Shown: in pieces, positions 1 to 12,099 of the stretch
How positions within the stretch are numbered: position 1 is the first letter of the stretch
Layout: the number at the start of each line of letters is the position of its first letter
Assembly (NCBI GenBank): GCA_009760855.2
Contig: WPIO01000019.1
Coordinates: 638,501 to 702,500, forward strand
Direction: 5' to 3'
Source of the DNA: Cristatella mucedo
Taxonomy: Eukaryota; Bryozoa; Phylactolaemata; Cristatellidae
Length of the DNA stretch: 64,000 nt
Program-made: the position numbers and the translations under genes
The notes under the pieces: model-generated
Databases searched by the model: none
Told to the model about the DNA's origin: nothing
Seen by the model: only the letters and a program-made list of their open reading frames with translations

Positions 1-484
1 TGGGGTCTCGAATATGCCTTTGAGGTTTTGTGGTGCTGTGACCAAATGCGTCATTATTCTATGTTACCTAAGGCTTTGCTAATTAATACTTATGTAGTCA
101 TCCACCAGCCTTCTGCCATTAAAGATGTAGCTCACGATCTGTACAGGAGCTAGACGCAAAGTCGTACGGACTTTTGTCAGAGTCTGCACCGGCTACAGGT
201 TACTCGAGTAGCTTGTTTGATTCGCTTGCCGTGTTTTGAGCGCTAGCATGGCTAGCATTACGTCTCCCATGCAACGTAGTGAGTTCCGCGAAGTCACACG
301 AGCTCTGTGCTGTGCGAAAGACAAACTATGCCTGATGCTGCAACCGTTGTTCCCAAGCAGTCTCAGTGTGGCTACAAATATCTGCTGGTACAATACCAGT
401 TTTCCCACCTCTTTCAGGAAATTGCAGTTTTTTGGAGAAACGTTCGTATTTAACAAAGTGCACTGAGATATGCATCAGTGGATT

Positions 485-930
485 TGATGGAACATATGAC
501 TCAGGAGCTTGGGAGCACTGGGCGTAGGACCCACGAAGGCTCAGGCTACCTAAGCAGCTGCTGATTCTCGAGCGGAGGAGGGGCAGACACTGGCTCTCGG
601 TCGATGATTTGGCAGACCGGCTCAAGGCCATATTGGCGGCATAAGCAGTGACATCCATCTACCACAAAAACTGCCAGCTCTAAGATAAGTTCGGGACAAA
701 CAATGGCTCAACAGTTAAAAAAGCATGTGCAGCATATAAGGGCTGTTAGAGGAGTACATGGGAGGAGGGATAACGTTGGAACCTTAGACGCCGACAGTCG
801 TGCGGAGTGCATAGACTGGGCTTGGCCGAAGTGGTTTCTTACAATTAAGTGCTTGGTATTGGAGCCAGAAGACGTGCTAAGGACTGTCGCAGTTGTTGGC
901 TCAGCAGTGCGATCTAGGACGGTCTCTTCA
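485..930 (+). repeat. 5' LTR of the copy A element
   Basis: Matches 5350-5790 over its length: CATATGACTCA near the start, 'GAAGGCTCAG', 'ATCCA(C/T)CTACC', and 'GGCTTGGCC' near the end. The right boundary is approximate because the two LTRs have diverged heavily. Confidence 0.7.
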
Positions 931-997
931 TAGGATCAGCACGATAAGTGAGTAAAAGCTATGCACGCCAATTTGCTCTTGTTTGAATCAATCGGGA

Positions 998-1935
998 ATG
1001 GCAAATGTAAATTCGACCGATGAGGCATCGAGAGGCACTCTCAAAGGAATTGTTCAGATTCTTCTCACCGAGTGGATGCAAAAAGCGACAAAACTTGAGG
1101 AGCGGGAGCAGCAAAGGGACTCGAAGGAGCGACAAGATCGGAAGGGGTGGAGACAAAGGAGCGACAGGACCCCAAGCAAGGTGGCAGGTCATGGTAAGGA
1201 AAATATCTAACACCGCCAAATGCTATAGGCCAACTAAGTCGTCTAACCCAAAAACCAAGAGGATTCCTGGATTAGCACTTGTAAATATGAACAAGCAGGA
1301 CGACGCAGAGGCGTACTTGCTGACCTTCGGGTGTCTCATACGAGCTACGGAATTTCAGAGGAGCACTGGCTCCATACACTGGCCCTTTAACTATCTGGCA
1401 AAGTTCAGCAGGCTTATCCCTCACTACCGGACGATGACTGTGAGACCTAGGCTGTAAACAGGCGATATTAAAAGGCCTAAAATTTCACCAGAAGCCTTTC
1501 GGAGAAAATTTTGAAAATCAGGAAAGGGCATGAACGAATCCTACTATGAGCTCTCTGCTCACAGATTATTGTGATGGATGATACCAGGACTGCAGCACGG
1601 TTGACGATGTATGAGGCGCCGTCTTGGAACAGTTGATTTCAACAATACCGACCGTGGTAACAACTTGGGTGCGGAAAACGGCGGGTCAAATCGAGTACGA
1701 AGGTTTTGCACCTTGCCGACGGCTATGTGGAAGCTCAGGGACTTCAAGAGGTAGGTTTCTCGAACAAAAAAGCTGGAGACCAGAACGGCGGCAATGTCAC
1801 AAGGATTACTTTAGCTAGGGCGAGTACCACATACCATGTCGCAGAATCTCAGCCAGAGAGAAAGATATCTGAGGCTTCGTGCTTTAACTGTGGTAAGCCG
1901 GCATTTTCGTGCCTTAGCAGAGCATACTTTTGAGG
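998..1935 (+). pseudogene. gag remnant of the copy A element
   Basis: Starts ATGGCAAATGTAAATTCGAC, giving MANVNSTDEASRGTLKGIVQ, with a charged Glu/Lys/Arg region next. Further on, fragments in shifted frames match the gag of the copy at 39187. The end has a broken CCHC zinc knuckle (CFNCGKPAF...C) typical of gag nucleocapsid. Several frameshifts and stops. The coding range is approximate. Confidence 0.65.
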
Positions 1936-2691
1936 TAAAAGGCGTTCTGCCAGGAGCGATGAGACATGGGATAGTTAAAAGTCAATTCAGGCATCGTATC
2001 GTGCTCGGCACGGGCTGCACGGAGACAATGGTTCGGAGTTGCTTGGTATTACCAGGGAACAGGATCAGGGACACTACGAATGTCTCCAATTGTGCCCATG
2101 GATAAACCTCAGCGTACTTCTTAGCAAGGATATGCATGGAGGTGTGTGGAGTAACAATCCAGACGGTGGCAGCAGTGGTGTGGAACCTAGTTTAGAACGT
2201 ACTGCTGGGTATGGTATACCACAGTCCTAAATTGTGCTGGGTATGACGCTTCAGATTGCCTAAGACTGGGAAGAGATAAATGAGAGCTATTTAATAACAA
2301 CCAGAACAGGCCAAGGAGGCAGCCCTGCTTGAGCAACTGGAGACGGCCCAGCAACCGTAGTCCAGAGGTGGGCCAACACCAGTAGAAGAAGTCTTGGCCC
2401 CCGAGCTGCCACTAGGGGACCAACTCGAGGAAAATCTCTTCCAAAGTACGTACGAATGTAGGAGACTGACTTGCTGGAAGAGAAGGGAAAGCGAAAGGAT
2501 TTAGCAGATGGAGCTCGAAGGTGACAATAAGGCAAGCCTGTGAGGGCACAGACTGGAGCAATTAATGAAGCTCTAGGATCAGGATCAAACATTAGAGCGA
2601 GTGCTGAGGCTGATCAGAAATAGCTCGGAATCTAATAAGCAAGGATGTTTGATTTATGTGGGCATAGTTTAAAGGAGATGGACAACACGGA

Positions 2692-3790
2692 GTGCCGGTC
2701 AGGAACCCATTTAAACAGCCGATTCTGCCTGATGCCTATATGAGCAAATCGATGGGACCACTCGCTTCCACTGACGGGACACGGAGAAAAAAATGCAGAG
2801 ATAATTCTGAAGGTTTCTGGCAGTCCGTACGTCGGGACGTCGAACGATGTTGCAGGAGCTGCCTGCCTTGCCTAAGGTGTGACACGGGTTTTCCAAAATT
2901 AGCCCCGTAAATTCCATTATCGATAATCAATGTGCCTCTTAGGAGCATCGAAATGGACCTCACTGGCCTGATAGCCAGGAGCCAATCGCGAAATGAGTAT
3001 GTCCTGGTGGTCTGGGATTAGGTGATTCGGTATCCTCAAGCCGTACCGCTCCGACGGATTGAAGCTGGTAGTATGGCCGAGGAGCCCACGGAATTATTCT
3101 CTCGGGTACTGGTACCCCACGAGATCCTAATGGATCGAGGATCGAACTACACCAGGTAGTTTCGGAATGAGCTATAGGGACTGCTACACACTGAAGCACT
3201 CAGGACCAGTCACTACCCCCCCAGATAGATGGCACGTTTGAAATATCTAACCAGATGTTAAAGTCATGCTGCGAAAGACCAAGGACCAAGAAGGAGGTGA
3301 TTGGAAAGAATTACTCCCGTACGTCCGGTTTGCCTATGGGGAAGTCCAGCGGACATCGTCAGGATTCTCGCCGTTCGAGCTGCTGTACGGCCGAGATACA
3401 GGGGCCATCAGATGTCCTAAAGAAGGCGTGAGAACGGCACAGGTCTGCTGGCCAGAATGTCATCTCCCATGACTTAGCCATTCGATAGGAGATGGAAAGT
3501 ATGACCGAAATAGTAAGGGATAATCTTGAAGACACAATGAGGTAGCAGAAGACCTGGTACAATCGGAACGCCAGGAGCCCGAAATTAAAGCCCAGGGACT
3601 GTCACCTGGTTCTCCTACCGACCAGCTTAGATAAACTATACGTTCAATGGTTGGGGCCATATGAGGTTACTGAGAGAATCGGGTAAGTCAACTATTTGGT
3701 GGACATGTACGACGCCCCGAAGCGCCGGCGGGTGTTCCACATTAACATGCTACGGGCGATCCATCAAGAGCCAAGCTCGGCGAACTGAAC
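2692..3790 (+). pseudogene. Integrase remnant of the copy A element
   Basis: In order: the end of an HHCC zinc-binding domain (FWQSVRRDVERCCRSCLPCL, 2812-2875), a stop-riddled catalytic core (about 2950-3260), the C-terminal core signature WKELLPYVRFAYGEVQRTSS / GFSPFELLYGRD (3303-3400), and a GPY/F-like module (WLGPYEVTERIG, about 3648-3685) ending near a frameshifted basic tail. Typical of Ty3/Gypsy integrases; it sits upstream of the RT. Confidence 0.8.
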
Positions 3791-3864
3791 AAAGGAACTA
3801 CCAGCCTGGCCAGGAAGCGAGGGCCACGAGCCAGGAGAAGTAGATAACTCGGAGCCCAAAATGA

Positions 3865-5350
3865 GAGACCAGCCGATGCCCGAGCAGGTCAAGGAACTTA
3901 GTGCACTCCTGCACACCTATGACGTCGTGTTATGTAAACAGCCATCGAGCGAGAGCTAGGTCGAGCGAAGCATCGATGTCAGGGACGATCCACCCATAAG
4001 GTCGCTATGGTACGGAATCCCCCATACGTTTCGGGAACAGGCACAGCAGGAGATAAAAAAGATGCTTGTGGAGGAGGATCATTGAGCTGTCGAGCAGTGT
4101 TTGGTGTTCCCCCGAAATGGTAGCACCAAAAGAAGGATATCCTACGCATCTGCATCGACTACCACAATGTGAATGCACTCTCCACGAGTGGATGCCTATT
4201 CGATGCCATGCTTAGAATACCCAATCGACTGCTTGAGAGAGGCCCAATTAATTACTGCCGTAAACCTCACAAACAAATACTGGCAAGTTCTGATGGCTAA
4301 GGATAGCCAGCACATTGCAGCCTTCACTGTGGGAGCCGGCTTGTATCGGTTCTGATAATGCCCTTTGGTCTTCAAGGAGCACTGGCCACATTATCAATGC
4401 AAAAGAATAAAGTCATAAAAGTAAAAGTATAAAGTATAAAAAATAAAGTATAAAAGCATAAAAGTATAAAGTCATATAAAGTAAGTTCCAGGACAGGAGG
4501 ACCTCGCTGGCTCATATTTGGATGACCCGGTTATAAATAGTGAAACTTGGAAAGAAAACTTGGAGCAACCACAAGCAGTACTAGTAAAACTGTCTCGAGC
4601 AGCCTCGTGGCCAATCCCAGTGAATGTCAACTGGCTACGCTTCATTGCTATCAACTCGGTGGAAAGCGGATTCGTACAGCCGAGCCAAAACAAGGTACAA
4701 GCCGCCAGGAGTTCCCGAGGCATATAACAAAAACCCACTTCCGAGCCTTGTTAGGACTCACCGGGTACTACAAGCGATTCATACCCGAGTATACCGCTTC
4801 AGCCTCAGCACTCAATAATCGAACCCGGAAAGTGGCCCCAAAGAAGGTGTGCCGGACAAACACCCGAGAACGAGCATTCCACGCCCTGGAGGACGGGCTC
4901 TGTTCAGCACCCATCCTGCGGAACACGGACTTCTCCAGATAGTTCCTGCTCCAGACGGATGCATCCGAAAGACGGATTGCAGCTGTCTTGAGCCCGCAAG
5001 ACGACAATAGGGATGCTATAGTAAACAGTTGCTACCCTGGGAAATGCCTGGCAATAAGTCAAGGCTTGCAAGTCTTAAGAGTGCACCTACTAGGACGTTC
5101 GTTTATCGTGGAAACGGACCAGAGGTCGCTGACCTAGATAGATACCCGGATTGTCAGCTGGAGTACGTCCCTTCAACTGTTTTGGTATCTCGTTTGACAC
5201 AAGGCCTGGAAGCTCGACCGAAACACAGGCAGTTTGTCGAAAGCATAGTCAGCCACCTGTCAAGGGTCAAAGCTTCGGCTGGGCATTGGAGGCCGGAGCC
5301 AGCTAACGGCGAAAGACTGGTGGTCTGTTGCCCGACGAGGAGAGGACTGT
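3865..5350 (+). pseudogene. Reverse transcriptase and RNase H remnant of the copy A element
   Basis: RT pieces: PIRSLWYGIPHTFREQAQQE (about 3990-4050), the region before the first catalytic block (AVNLTNKYWQVLMAKDSQH, 4258-4314), a degraded catalytic region around 4500-4530, and the connection GLTGYYKRFIPEYTASASAL (about 4753-4812). RNase H: LQVLRVHLLGRSFIVETDQ (about 5064-5120). A TATAAAG-rich low-complexity block (4402-4485) interrupts the RT. Multiple stops and frameshifts; not functional. Confidence 0.8.
4402..4485 (+). repeat. A-rich (TATAAAG)n-like block inside the RT
   Basis: About 84 bases composed almost only of repeats of TATAAAG, CATAAAAG and AATAAAG. It interrupts the RT between the 'PFG' and 'YLDD' regions. 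Flanking sequence resumes RT homology on each side, so it is an insertion or a local expansion after the element died. Confidence 0.75.
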
Positions 5351-5790
5351 GAGAGAGCATATGACTCAAGAGCTTGCCACACTGGGCAGAGGCCCTACGA
5401 AGGCTCAGACTTCTAAATCAGCCATAGGCTCACGAGCAGTCAAGCGGACAAAGGCTCTCCTCGGATGACTCAGCAGTCCGTCCCAAATCCATGCAATGGT
5501 GGCATTTGTGGGAACATCCACCTACCGCAAACAGCCGCTAGCTGTCGGGCTGATTAGGAGCAAACACCGGCTCGACAGAACAACAAACAATACCTGAGTG
5601 AATTGTTAGGGCTTCCGGAGGAGTACAGAGAAGGGAGAGGGCTAGATCCCTCAACTCCGGTAGCTGTCTAGAGTGCCTAAGCTGGGCTTGGCCAGCGTAG
5701 TGTCTTGCAAGAAGTCCTTGGTGTTGGAGCCTGGAGATTTGGCGCTCGGTCGCCCTCCCTACCAAGTGAGATGATAGGTCGTGCTGGGGG
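5350..5790 (+). repeat. 3' LTR of the copy A element
   Basis: Begins TGAGAGAGCATATGAC immediately after a purine-rich GAGGAGAGGACTG stretch that fits a polypurine tract. Same family as the LTRs at 485, 38615 and 41060 and the solo LTRs near 11.4 and 58.3 kb. Confidence 0.7.
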
Positions 5791-6451
5791 GGGGGGGCCT
5801 GTTAAACTGGGGCACTGCTATCTTCAAAAATTAAGCCCACGTAAGATCTCGTATTTTGAACGGCTCAGTAAGTCAGCACGTCTATTTTTTGTCTATTTTA
5901 CTTGATACTTTCTGTAAGTCAACTTAGTGCTCCTTCTTGCCACGATTCCGGTCCTGAGATGCTACTGCGTGCTAGCTCGCTAGCTTGCCTATAGCTGTGG
6001 ATGGTAGCGGCGGCGCGTCAATGCAATCCGAACATTCTCAATCGATTTTTACTGAGGAGACGTATTGCATTAAAATCATCTATCCTGCCGAGGTGACCTG
6101 AGCGCCCGGCGATATGTCTGAAGGAAAAGCTCATAGCAAAAACAGTGGAACGCTGCTAATTAATCAGAGTCGAGAGCTCGACGAAAAGAATGGCGGGAGG
6201 AAATGTGTTCTGGATGGCGCCCCAACCACAGTCTGGCCGAGGGCGCTGGCTCGAGCCCCGGGGCGCATGTGAAGCGCCTGAACCGAGATTCTCTTGAATA
6301 GAAGTCCTGAATACGAGTTATGTTAGGGTGCTATGCAAATGAATAATATTCTTACTTAACTTGCCCGAAAATTGACTATCTCACTCAGTTCTGACTATTA
6401 CGACTTGGTTAAGACAGTCGACACACCGAAGGCAGAAGGAAAACAACTTAC

Positions 6452-6625
6452 GTGATAGCGGCCGTTGACACCAAAGCAAACTCAGTGTTTTCGTGGTAAT
6501 TGTCAAGCTTAACCGCAGATGTTTTCGTGTTTAGATGCAGCAAATAAGAAGGATAATTGAAGCTCTCGTAGCGCAAGTCGCACGTCTGACTGTCGAAGGG
6601 ATAGTAAGTTAGGTCAAAGTCGCAT
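6452..6625 (-). CDS. Gene A exon 6: Cys-loop exon
   Basis: 174 nt, phases 2 to 2, between a pyrimidine-rich CCTTTCAG acceptor and a GTAAGT donor (6446-6451). Contains the signature disulphide loop CDFDLTYYPFDSQTC: two cysteines with exactly 13 residues between them and the invariant Pro-Phe-Asp. Continues with DLRYESFNYPSYLLHL, then HENTEFALVSTAAI and a split Thr. The loop B tryptophan of acetylcholine-binding subunits is Phe here (ESFNY). The next exon (M1) is not in the window, so the gene continues left. Confidence 0.95.
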
Positions 6626-6817
6626 CTGAAAGGACGGAATAGTTCCTCCTACCCAGGGATGGCAGCACGGCTTTCACTGACAACATGAATATTCACCACA
6701 TTCAGTGCATGACGCAAGAAAAAATGCAGGCATCCCTAATCAATTTGATATATTCTCGTAACAGTGCTGATGCAATGCACTCGCGGTATCGTGAGCTAAA
6801 ATCGAGCGTTAACTTAC

Positions 6818-6922
6818 CTTACGCAGATGCTTCCCTCGAGCGTCCAGGTCACATTTCCTGTCGGTGATACAGATATTCCGTAGTAGTCAGCGAAGTAGGC
6901 TTCGTTAAACACGTCACCGCAG
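6818..6922 (-). CDS. Gene A exon 5: strands before the Cys-loop
   Basis: 105 nt, phases 2 to 2, between a TTTTCAG acceptor and a GTAAGT donor. Encodes CGDVFNEAYFADYYGISV then SPTGNVTWTLEGSICV plus a split Arg. 'G.V.W' is the family-wide motif upstream of the Cys-loop; NVT is a glycosylation sequon lost in gene B. Two cysteines (first residue of CGD, and SIC three residues before the Cys-loop) are not typical of nAChRs but occur in both genes. The 6.8-kb intron between this exon and exon 4 is filled with repeats. Confidence 0.93.
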
Positions 6923-8949
6923 CTGAAAAGAACAAGAGACGCCGGACGTAGTAGGTTGTCCGGTACCGAAGGTTGAACCCTTTCTGTCACTCGTCACGTT
7001 TGGCATCAGCTCGTATGATAATATCACAATGGTACTGCCGGATAGAGGTATTTTAGCCAATTGAAGCTCTAGAGCTGAGATTCAGCTCGAAGGTAGGGCT
7101 CGCAACACCAGTGTACCGAGAATGCTCATTAAATTGTTTTGCTTGAAAGAGGTCAAGTACGCGATAGAATGTACTCTATACTCAGAACACCGTTGAACCT
7201 ATTTTCAGACAAATTTTCGAGAACAATTGGTGCATTCCTTGAAGGATCATATCAGCTCATATAGTACAATCGCCGAGACGCAGCCAGATAGGATTTTAAC
7301 CAACCGAAGCTCTTGAGGTGAGATTCCAGGAAGGTTTGGGCTTGCAAAAAAATGGTAAGCTGAGAATCCTAGTTAGTTTGTAGGAACTTGAAAAGATGCA
7401 GCATTTTCATAATGGGATATGCTGTCGGCTCAGCCTATCTTTGAACCTATTTTCGTTGCCATATTGGTGAACCGTTGGTACTTTCTACAAGGATCAGCCA
7501 ATTTGGCCTTTGCTGCTGTGTTCGACAGCCAGCCTTTCACAAAGATATCAGCAAAACGAATAGCTTACAGTGTAGACAGATCGTTGACATGTCATTCTTA
7601 TGGAGAATGCCTTGAGTACGATGAAAAGACAGGGAAGCAGCACGTTTAATTGAAATTATGCTTGAGAGGTCAATAATCGCTACTCAGTAAGAAAAGCTCT
7701 ATTTCTATAAAAAATTAGAGACTGCCCTAAGTAGAGTACAATCGTAAGTACATGAGTACATTATAGTCGATGCTAACTTCACAGACATTATTTTATAACG
7801 TTTTAGCGTCGTGATCAAAAGTGCTTACCTTCCGTTTACGTGGCAGCTAATGAGATGCCAAATTCGACTGGCGAGCACAATAGAAGCTTAGAAATCGCCT
7901 CTTGGGCTAGTTTAATAACGTTGGAATGATTCAGGACTCCCAACGAAGCAGCATGTCAAAAGTATTAGCTGCAACTAAGCTCACCAGTTTTTTCTGCACC
8001 CGTGCATCGTCCACAGCATTCGTCTAGTCTGGCCCTCCCTCTAATGCGGTTTAATCCTTCGTGTTTCAAGCGTGAATCTGAGCCGCTAGCGTAGGCTTTC
8101 TAGTACCTTGCCAGCGTTGTGGCTCTTTAATGAAGCATTGTCCTGAGCAGACACTTATGCTCCGGTTTCTTTAGATGCAACCGCGGCCAAAGCAGACATA
8201 GCTGCTTTGCTTTTCTTTGGTGCAGAAGCGCAATTGCATGGATAATTTTTATTATTGATTTATTGTTATTAAAGATGACTTGTAGGTCTCAGCAGAGGAG
8301 CCTTCTTTATATGCTGTACTCTAGCCAACTATAATACTCGAGGTCTTGGTTCGAAGCAAGCCTATCACGAACGAGCTGACCCTAACAGCACACTAATGGA
8401 GTGTCATTCAGAAACTGGAAGCTCCACTCTTAAAATTGGCTCAGCTAGAGTATCCTAACATAGCTCGTTGGCGGAATCTATTTATCCAGTTCCATAATGA
8501 TTTTAGATATTGTAAAGCTATACTAGTTTATTGGAATGATGAGCAAAATCGTGGGTCTACTTAAGTAAGGGCACAACGGAAGTGCTTGCCGATTCACTGC
8601 GACACCGCTTCTGTCTAAATTTCACTAACTCTTTCCAAGGAAGTCTTCGTGCCAGAGAATAAACGCTTGCATATGCTGTACATGCACCGGCTTGATCTTT
8701 ATAGCGACCGACGAAAGCGCCTATCCCATGACATCTCTGGGAACTGAACAGCAACCAAATCCTCAAGCGTTGAAATGAGATCGAAGCTCTACATCTTTCT
8801 TTAAGATCGTTTCAAATTCTCTCATTCGGGCTTACATGACTTTCTTGGTGGAACCCAGCTTGCACTTTTCATTTCTCTCACTCTTATTGGTTAGGTATGG
8901 TCTAACTGATCGATGGATATGCTTTCTTTGAAACCTACGTCATGCATAT

Positions 8950-8953
<4 letters not shown>

Positions 8954-9026
<73 letters not shown>

Positions 9027-9044
9027 GAGAGTAGAGGAGATAGA

Positions 9045-9084
<40 letters not shown>

Positions 9085-9089
9085 TACAT

Positions 9090-9148
<59 letters not shown>
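8954..9148. repeat. Compound microsatellite (GA)n-(TA)n-(CA)n-(TA)n (copy A)
   Basis: (GA)n 8954-9021, then (TA)n from about 9044, (CA)n around 9089-9104, (TA)n to 9148. Long frames of Arg-Glu, Leu-Ser or Ile-Tyr repeats over it are artefacts. The GA part corresponds to 47610-47962 in copy B. Confidence 0.95.
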
Positions 9149-9150
<2 letters not shown>

Positions 9151-10215
9151 GCTTCCGGTTGTGAACTCGGAGGACGGCTTTGAATTTGGCTAGATCGTTA
9201 TCAGACCTCAATCGCTTATAGCAGTGTTGTAGCCTGCTCTTTCAAAGGAGCAGCTTTTAAAGTTTTTTGGTAAATTGAGAGGAATCTCCACCACTCTGCA
9301 CACGCAGAGAATAGAAGGAGGCTGGCTCGTCAAAGCACTCCATGGTTTCATGTTCGCTGCATCAGTGGATTTATCGAGGTTATTGGTTCAGTCTGCTTGC
9401 TATCATATAGTGTGGCTTGACAAGCTTGATTTTACCCAGCAGGTAAAACGCCAATGTAACAATTAACGAGACCAAGCAGTAATTCGAAATGGTCAGCAAA
9501 AAATAACACGGTCAGGGGGCAAACACCCTTAGTGATAAAGACGCCCTGGATATGGCCGTCTTGATTAGTGCTATGATTAGTGTGTGAACCTAATGCAAGT
9601 ACTCCGGACAGTCATGAAACGAGGGGACCTGATTGTTGCTAAGGTTTTCAACTTGAACGTTGAAGTGTCTTGCAATCAATAATGGCATTTTAAACCCGAA
9701 TGCTTTGGTGAGGAAAACCTCTCCGTGTTAAATATTAGACAGCAAGGAGGTCGGTAGATCACACATTTGAGCGGCATAGTCTTTGATAGCTAGCTTATAG
9801 AAACTAATTTAAACAATGGCCCATACAAAAAACTACAGGCAGTATAGCTACCCAGCCACCCACCTAGTCAGACCGCATGGACTGAACGAATGAGAACCGT
9901 GAATCCACGAGTTGTCTCAGATACGTAGCCACCTGAGCAGGGCATCAGCCATATCTCATTCAAAAGAATGAGTCTAGATTCTCCTCGAAGACCTGGTCGT
10001 GGATAAGTAGATTCTTGGTTTTTAGCGAGCCGACATCTAGAAGGGGGAATTCAAGAGGCTTTCCATGCCTGCGGGCGGCCGACTGAAAGTAGTGGGGCTG
10101 CAGCTAGTATGTTTAGCATTGGCTGGCCGACTGTGATTAGCATGGACCTGATAGATGGTTCATTTACTGGTGGTTTAACGCTCTCAGGCGAAGTATAAAC
10201 TGTGTAGGGCGGCCT

Positions 10216-10237
10216 GAATTAATTAATTAATTAATTG
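10216..10237. repeat. (AATT)n run
   Basis: GAATTAATTAATTAATTAAT and onward: five AATT units, self-complementary. Flanked by GGCGGCCTGAATT and GCGGCCTGAATT, a short direct repeat. Confidence 0.8.
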
Positions 10238-10344
10238 CCTAGTTAAGCGGCCTGAATTCTAGGCGGCATGCGGCCGTGGCAGCAGTAACGGGAAACAGTG
10301 ATTCGAAGTGCCTGCAATGTATGGGTTAGCTAAAGTATCTATAC

Positions 10345-10430
10345 TTGGTCATATTCTTTTCACAATTTACACTAATCCTCTTGACATTATTATTGCCAAG
10401 CACAATCAAGACTTTTATTTTTCAGCTGAA
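10345..10430 (+). mobile_element. Short LINE RT crumb (copy A)
   Basis: 'CTTTTCACAATTTACACTAATCC' and 'GCCAAGCACAATCAAGACTTT' correspond to the 'LFTVYT...IAKHNLGF' stretch of the ATT-tail LINE. The counterpart 58185-58255 shows it predates the duplication. Confidence 0.6.
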
Positions 10431-10439
10431 GCTAAAGCT

Positions 10440-11350
10440 AAAGCTTTACCTGGGCTAGGTTCAAAATTTGCCTTTGCAGCACGTTGAACTCTTTTAACTC
10501 GCATCCAGCTGCACATTCGCCCTTAAAATGCAGCATAATTTCTTAAATATAGCGAAAATATAAAACTACTTATTGATCACAGAAAACCGTTGTTTTATAA
10601 AGAAATGGGAAAGCCCTAACTTCAAAATATGCACGGCTAGTAGATATCTTGGATTTTGATGCAACCTGGGTGTCTTGCTCCATTATTACCTTTAACTATA
10701 GGACTACTTCAGTTCTAAATCCAAGTAACTGTACTTTCAGCCATGTAAAATTTCAAAAACAGGCCGCTTTGACAAAGATACTACAAACAATCTGGTCTAT
10801 GAATTCGTTACTTCTCGTTTCAAATTCCTTTCTAGCATTGGTAAAGTACAGAGAAAGTGATTTGGTTCTCTTTAGGATACTATAGAATCTCTTTTTTATT
10901 ATTATTTTAATCACTATGTAACTGTAAAAGTCACATGAGACCTCACAAATTAAATATATTTTGCATTTGGCCAATGAGCTTCCACCATTCTATAAGTTAC
11001 AAAGGGAAGTAGTGAGTACACGAGATTCCAATTAGTAAAATAGCTTATGAAAGCAGTATTTCATGTGTTTTTAGCCAGTGGTCACATTATATTCAGTTTA
11101 AGCAGTAAGTTAAATTTTATTAAGTAGTACCTGCTAGCCAATGGCATGCCTGCATGCTGGACAAGCGCTCGTTTTTATTGTGAATGCCTTCCCAATAATC
11201 GAAAGGCCAAGGCTCTCGTCGCCAGTTGCCAGTTGCTTTTTCATCTCTGCTAGCCACATAGGTTCTAGACTACAATCGTTTGCTAAATCGCTGCAATTAA
11301 TCGCATTAATGCTGAGGCTGGCGTGGAACTCTAGGCTTTAGCAATTAGAG
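10440..11350. other. Copy A-specific intronic segment, no recognised feature
   Basis: Has no partner in copy B, where 58255 continues directly into the solo LTR. AT-rich, short frames only, no terminal repeats seen. Could be an insertion in A or a deletion in B. Confidence 0.6.
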
Positions 11351-11354
11351 CTAT

Positions 11355-11740
11355 CAGTCTTCATATGCAGTCACCAGTCAAGCTGCTGTGCCTGCAAACA
11401 ATTGTTTGTGCGGCTGATGACTCGACCGTCAGGTCGCAAATCCATGCACGGGCGGCATCTGTGAGGCCATTCATCTAAACCAAACTGCCGCCAGCCAGGC
11501 TTTGGAATCCACGATGGCTCAGCGGTGGAGCACTGCAAACGATACGTTAGTGCAATAAAAGGGCTGCTTGAGGAGAATACGGGCGGTATCAGAGTGTGGG
11601 ATCATACGCCAGCGAAAATCTAGAGTGTATAGACGGTCTAGGCCGGCGTGGTTTTGTCAATAAAGTGCTCGGTGCTGAGTCCGGAGACTTGTCGCTTGGT
11701 GGTGCTACCCAGCCTGACGACAGGTATTCCAGTCAAATCT
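11355..11740 (+). mobile_element. Solo LTR of the Gmr1-like family (copy A)
   Basis: Contains the LTR landmarks CATATGCAGTCA, 'CGCAAATCCATGCACGGGCGG', 'GCAATAAAAGGGCTGC', 'GGCGTGGTTTTGTCAATAAAGTGCT' region and CCTGACGACAGG at the end. No internal element follows. The same solo LTR is at 58250-58625, so LTR recombination happened before the duplication. Confidence 0.6.
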
Positions 11741-12099
11741 TTCTGCTGTCAAATCTTCCTGCAGCAGCCTTCGCATCCACGTGAAGCGGTCTCTTGAGGC
11801 CTTTCTCTGTTAGTTAAATGGGCGAGTCTGCACTGAGATAACAGGCTGCCGACAGCTTGCAAAGCAAGATTGCAGTGATTCCTATCTCGGGCTTGATCTT
11901 AAGTTACGTCATTGGCATTCTTTCAGAACCCAATTGATCCATCAAAGTGCTGTATTTTGGAGCCGCTGCGCAGCACACTAGATTAAAACTAAAAAAATTC
12001 AGGGAAGTTCAGTAATGGCTTGACAGCCTGCTCATAGGATCTAGGATTAATTCGATGGCATGAAATCCTTTCGAAGCTCACATAGCCACGAGGTAAAAC

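Larger units (their letters stand above)
485..5790 (+). mobile_element. Decayed Gmr1-like Ty3/Gypsy LTR retrotransposon (copy A)
   Basis: Flanked by LTRs of roughly 440 bp that both begin TGA.G.....CATA.GAC (485 and 5350). Order inside: gag (about 998-1935), protease remnant (about 1960-2110), linker, integrase (2690-3790), then reverse transcriptase (3865-4960) and RNase H (4960-5350), then a purine-rich stretch before the 3' LTR. Integrase upstream of RT is the reverse of most Ty3/Gypsy elements and is the hallmark of the Gmr1 group, first described in cod. Many stops and frameshifts: non-functional. It lies antisense in gene A's intron after exon 6 and was there before the duplication. Confidence 0.85.

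Noticed and set aside
5796-5808. Run of G (about 12) near 5796 as a G-quadruplex signal
   Set aside because: A single homopolymer run without the other three G-tracts nearby; may also be a sequencing artefact.
8340-8385. GGTTCGAAGC as a tRNA B box
   Set aside because: No A box at the right distance and the copy B counterpart (about 46990) does not keep it.
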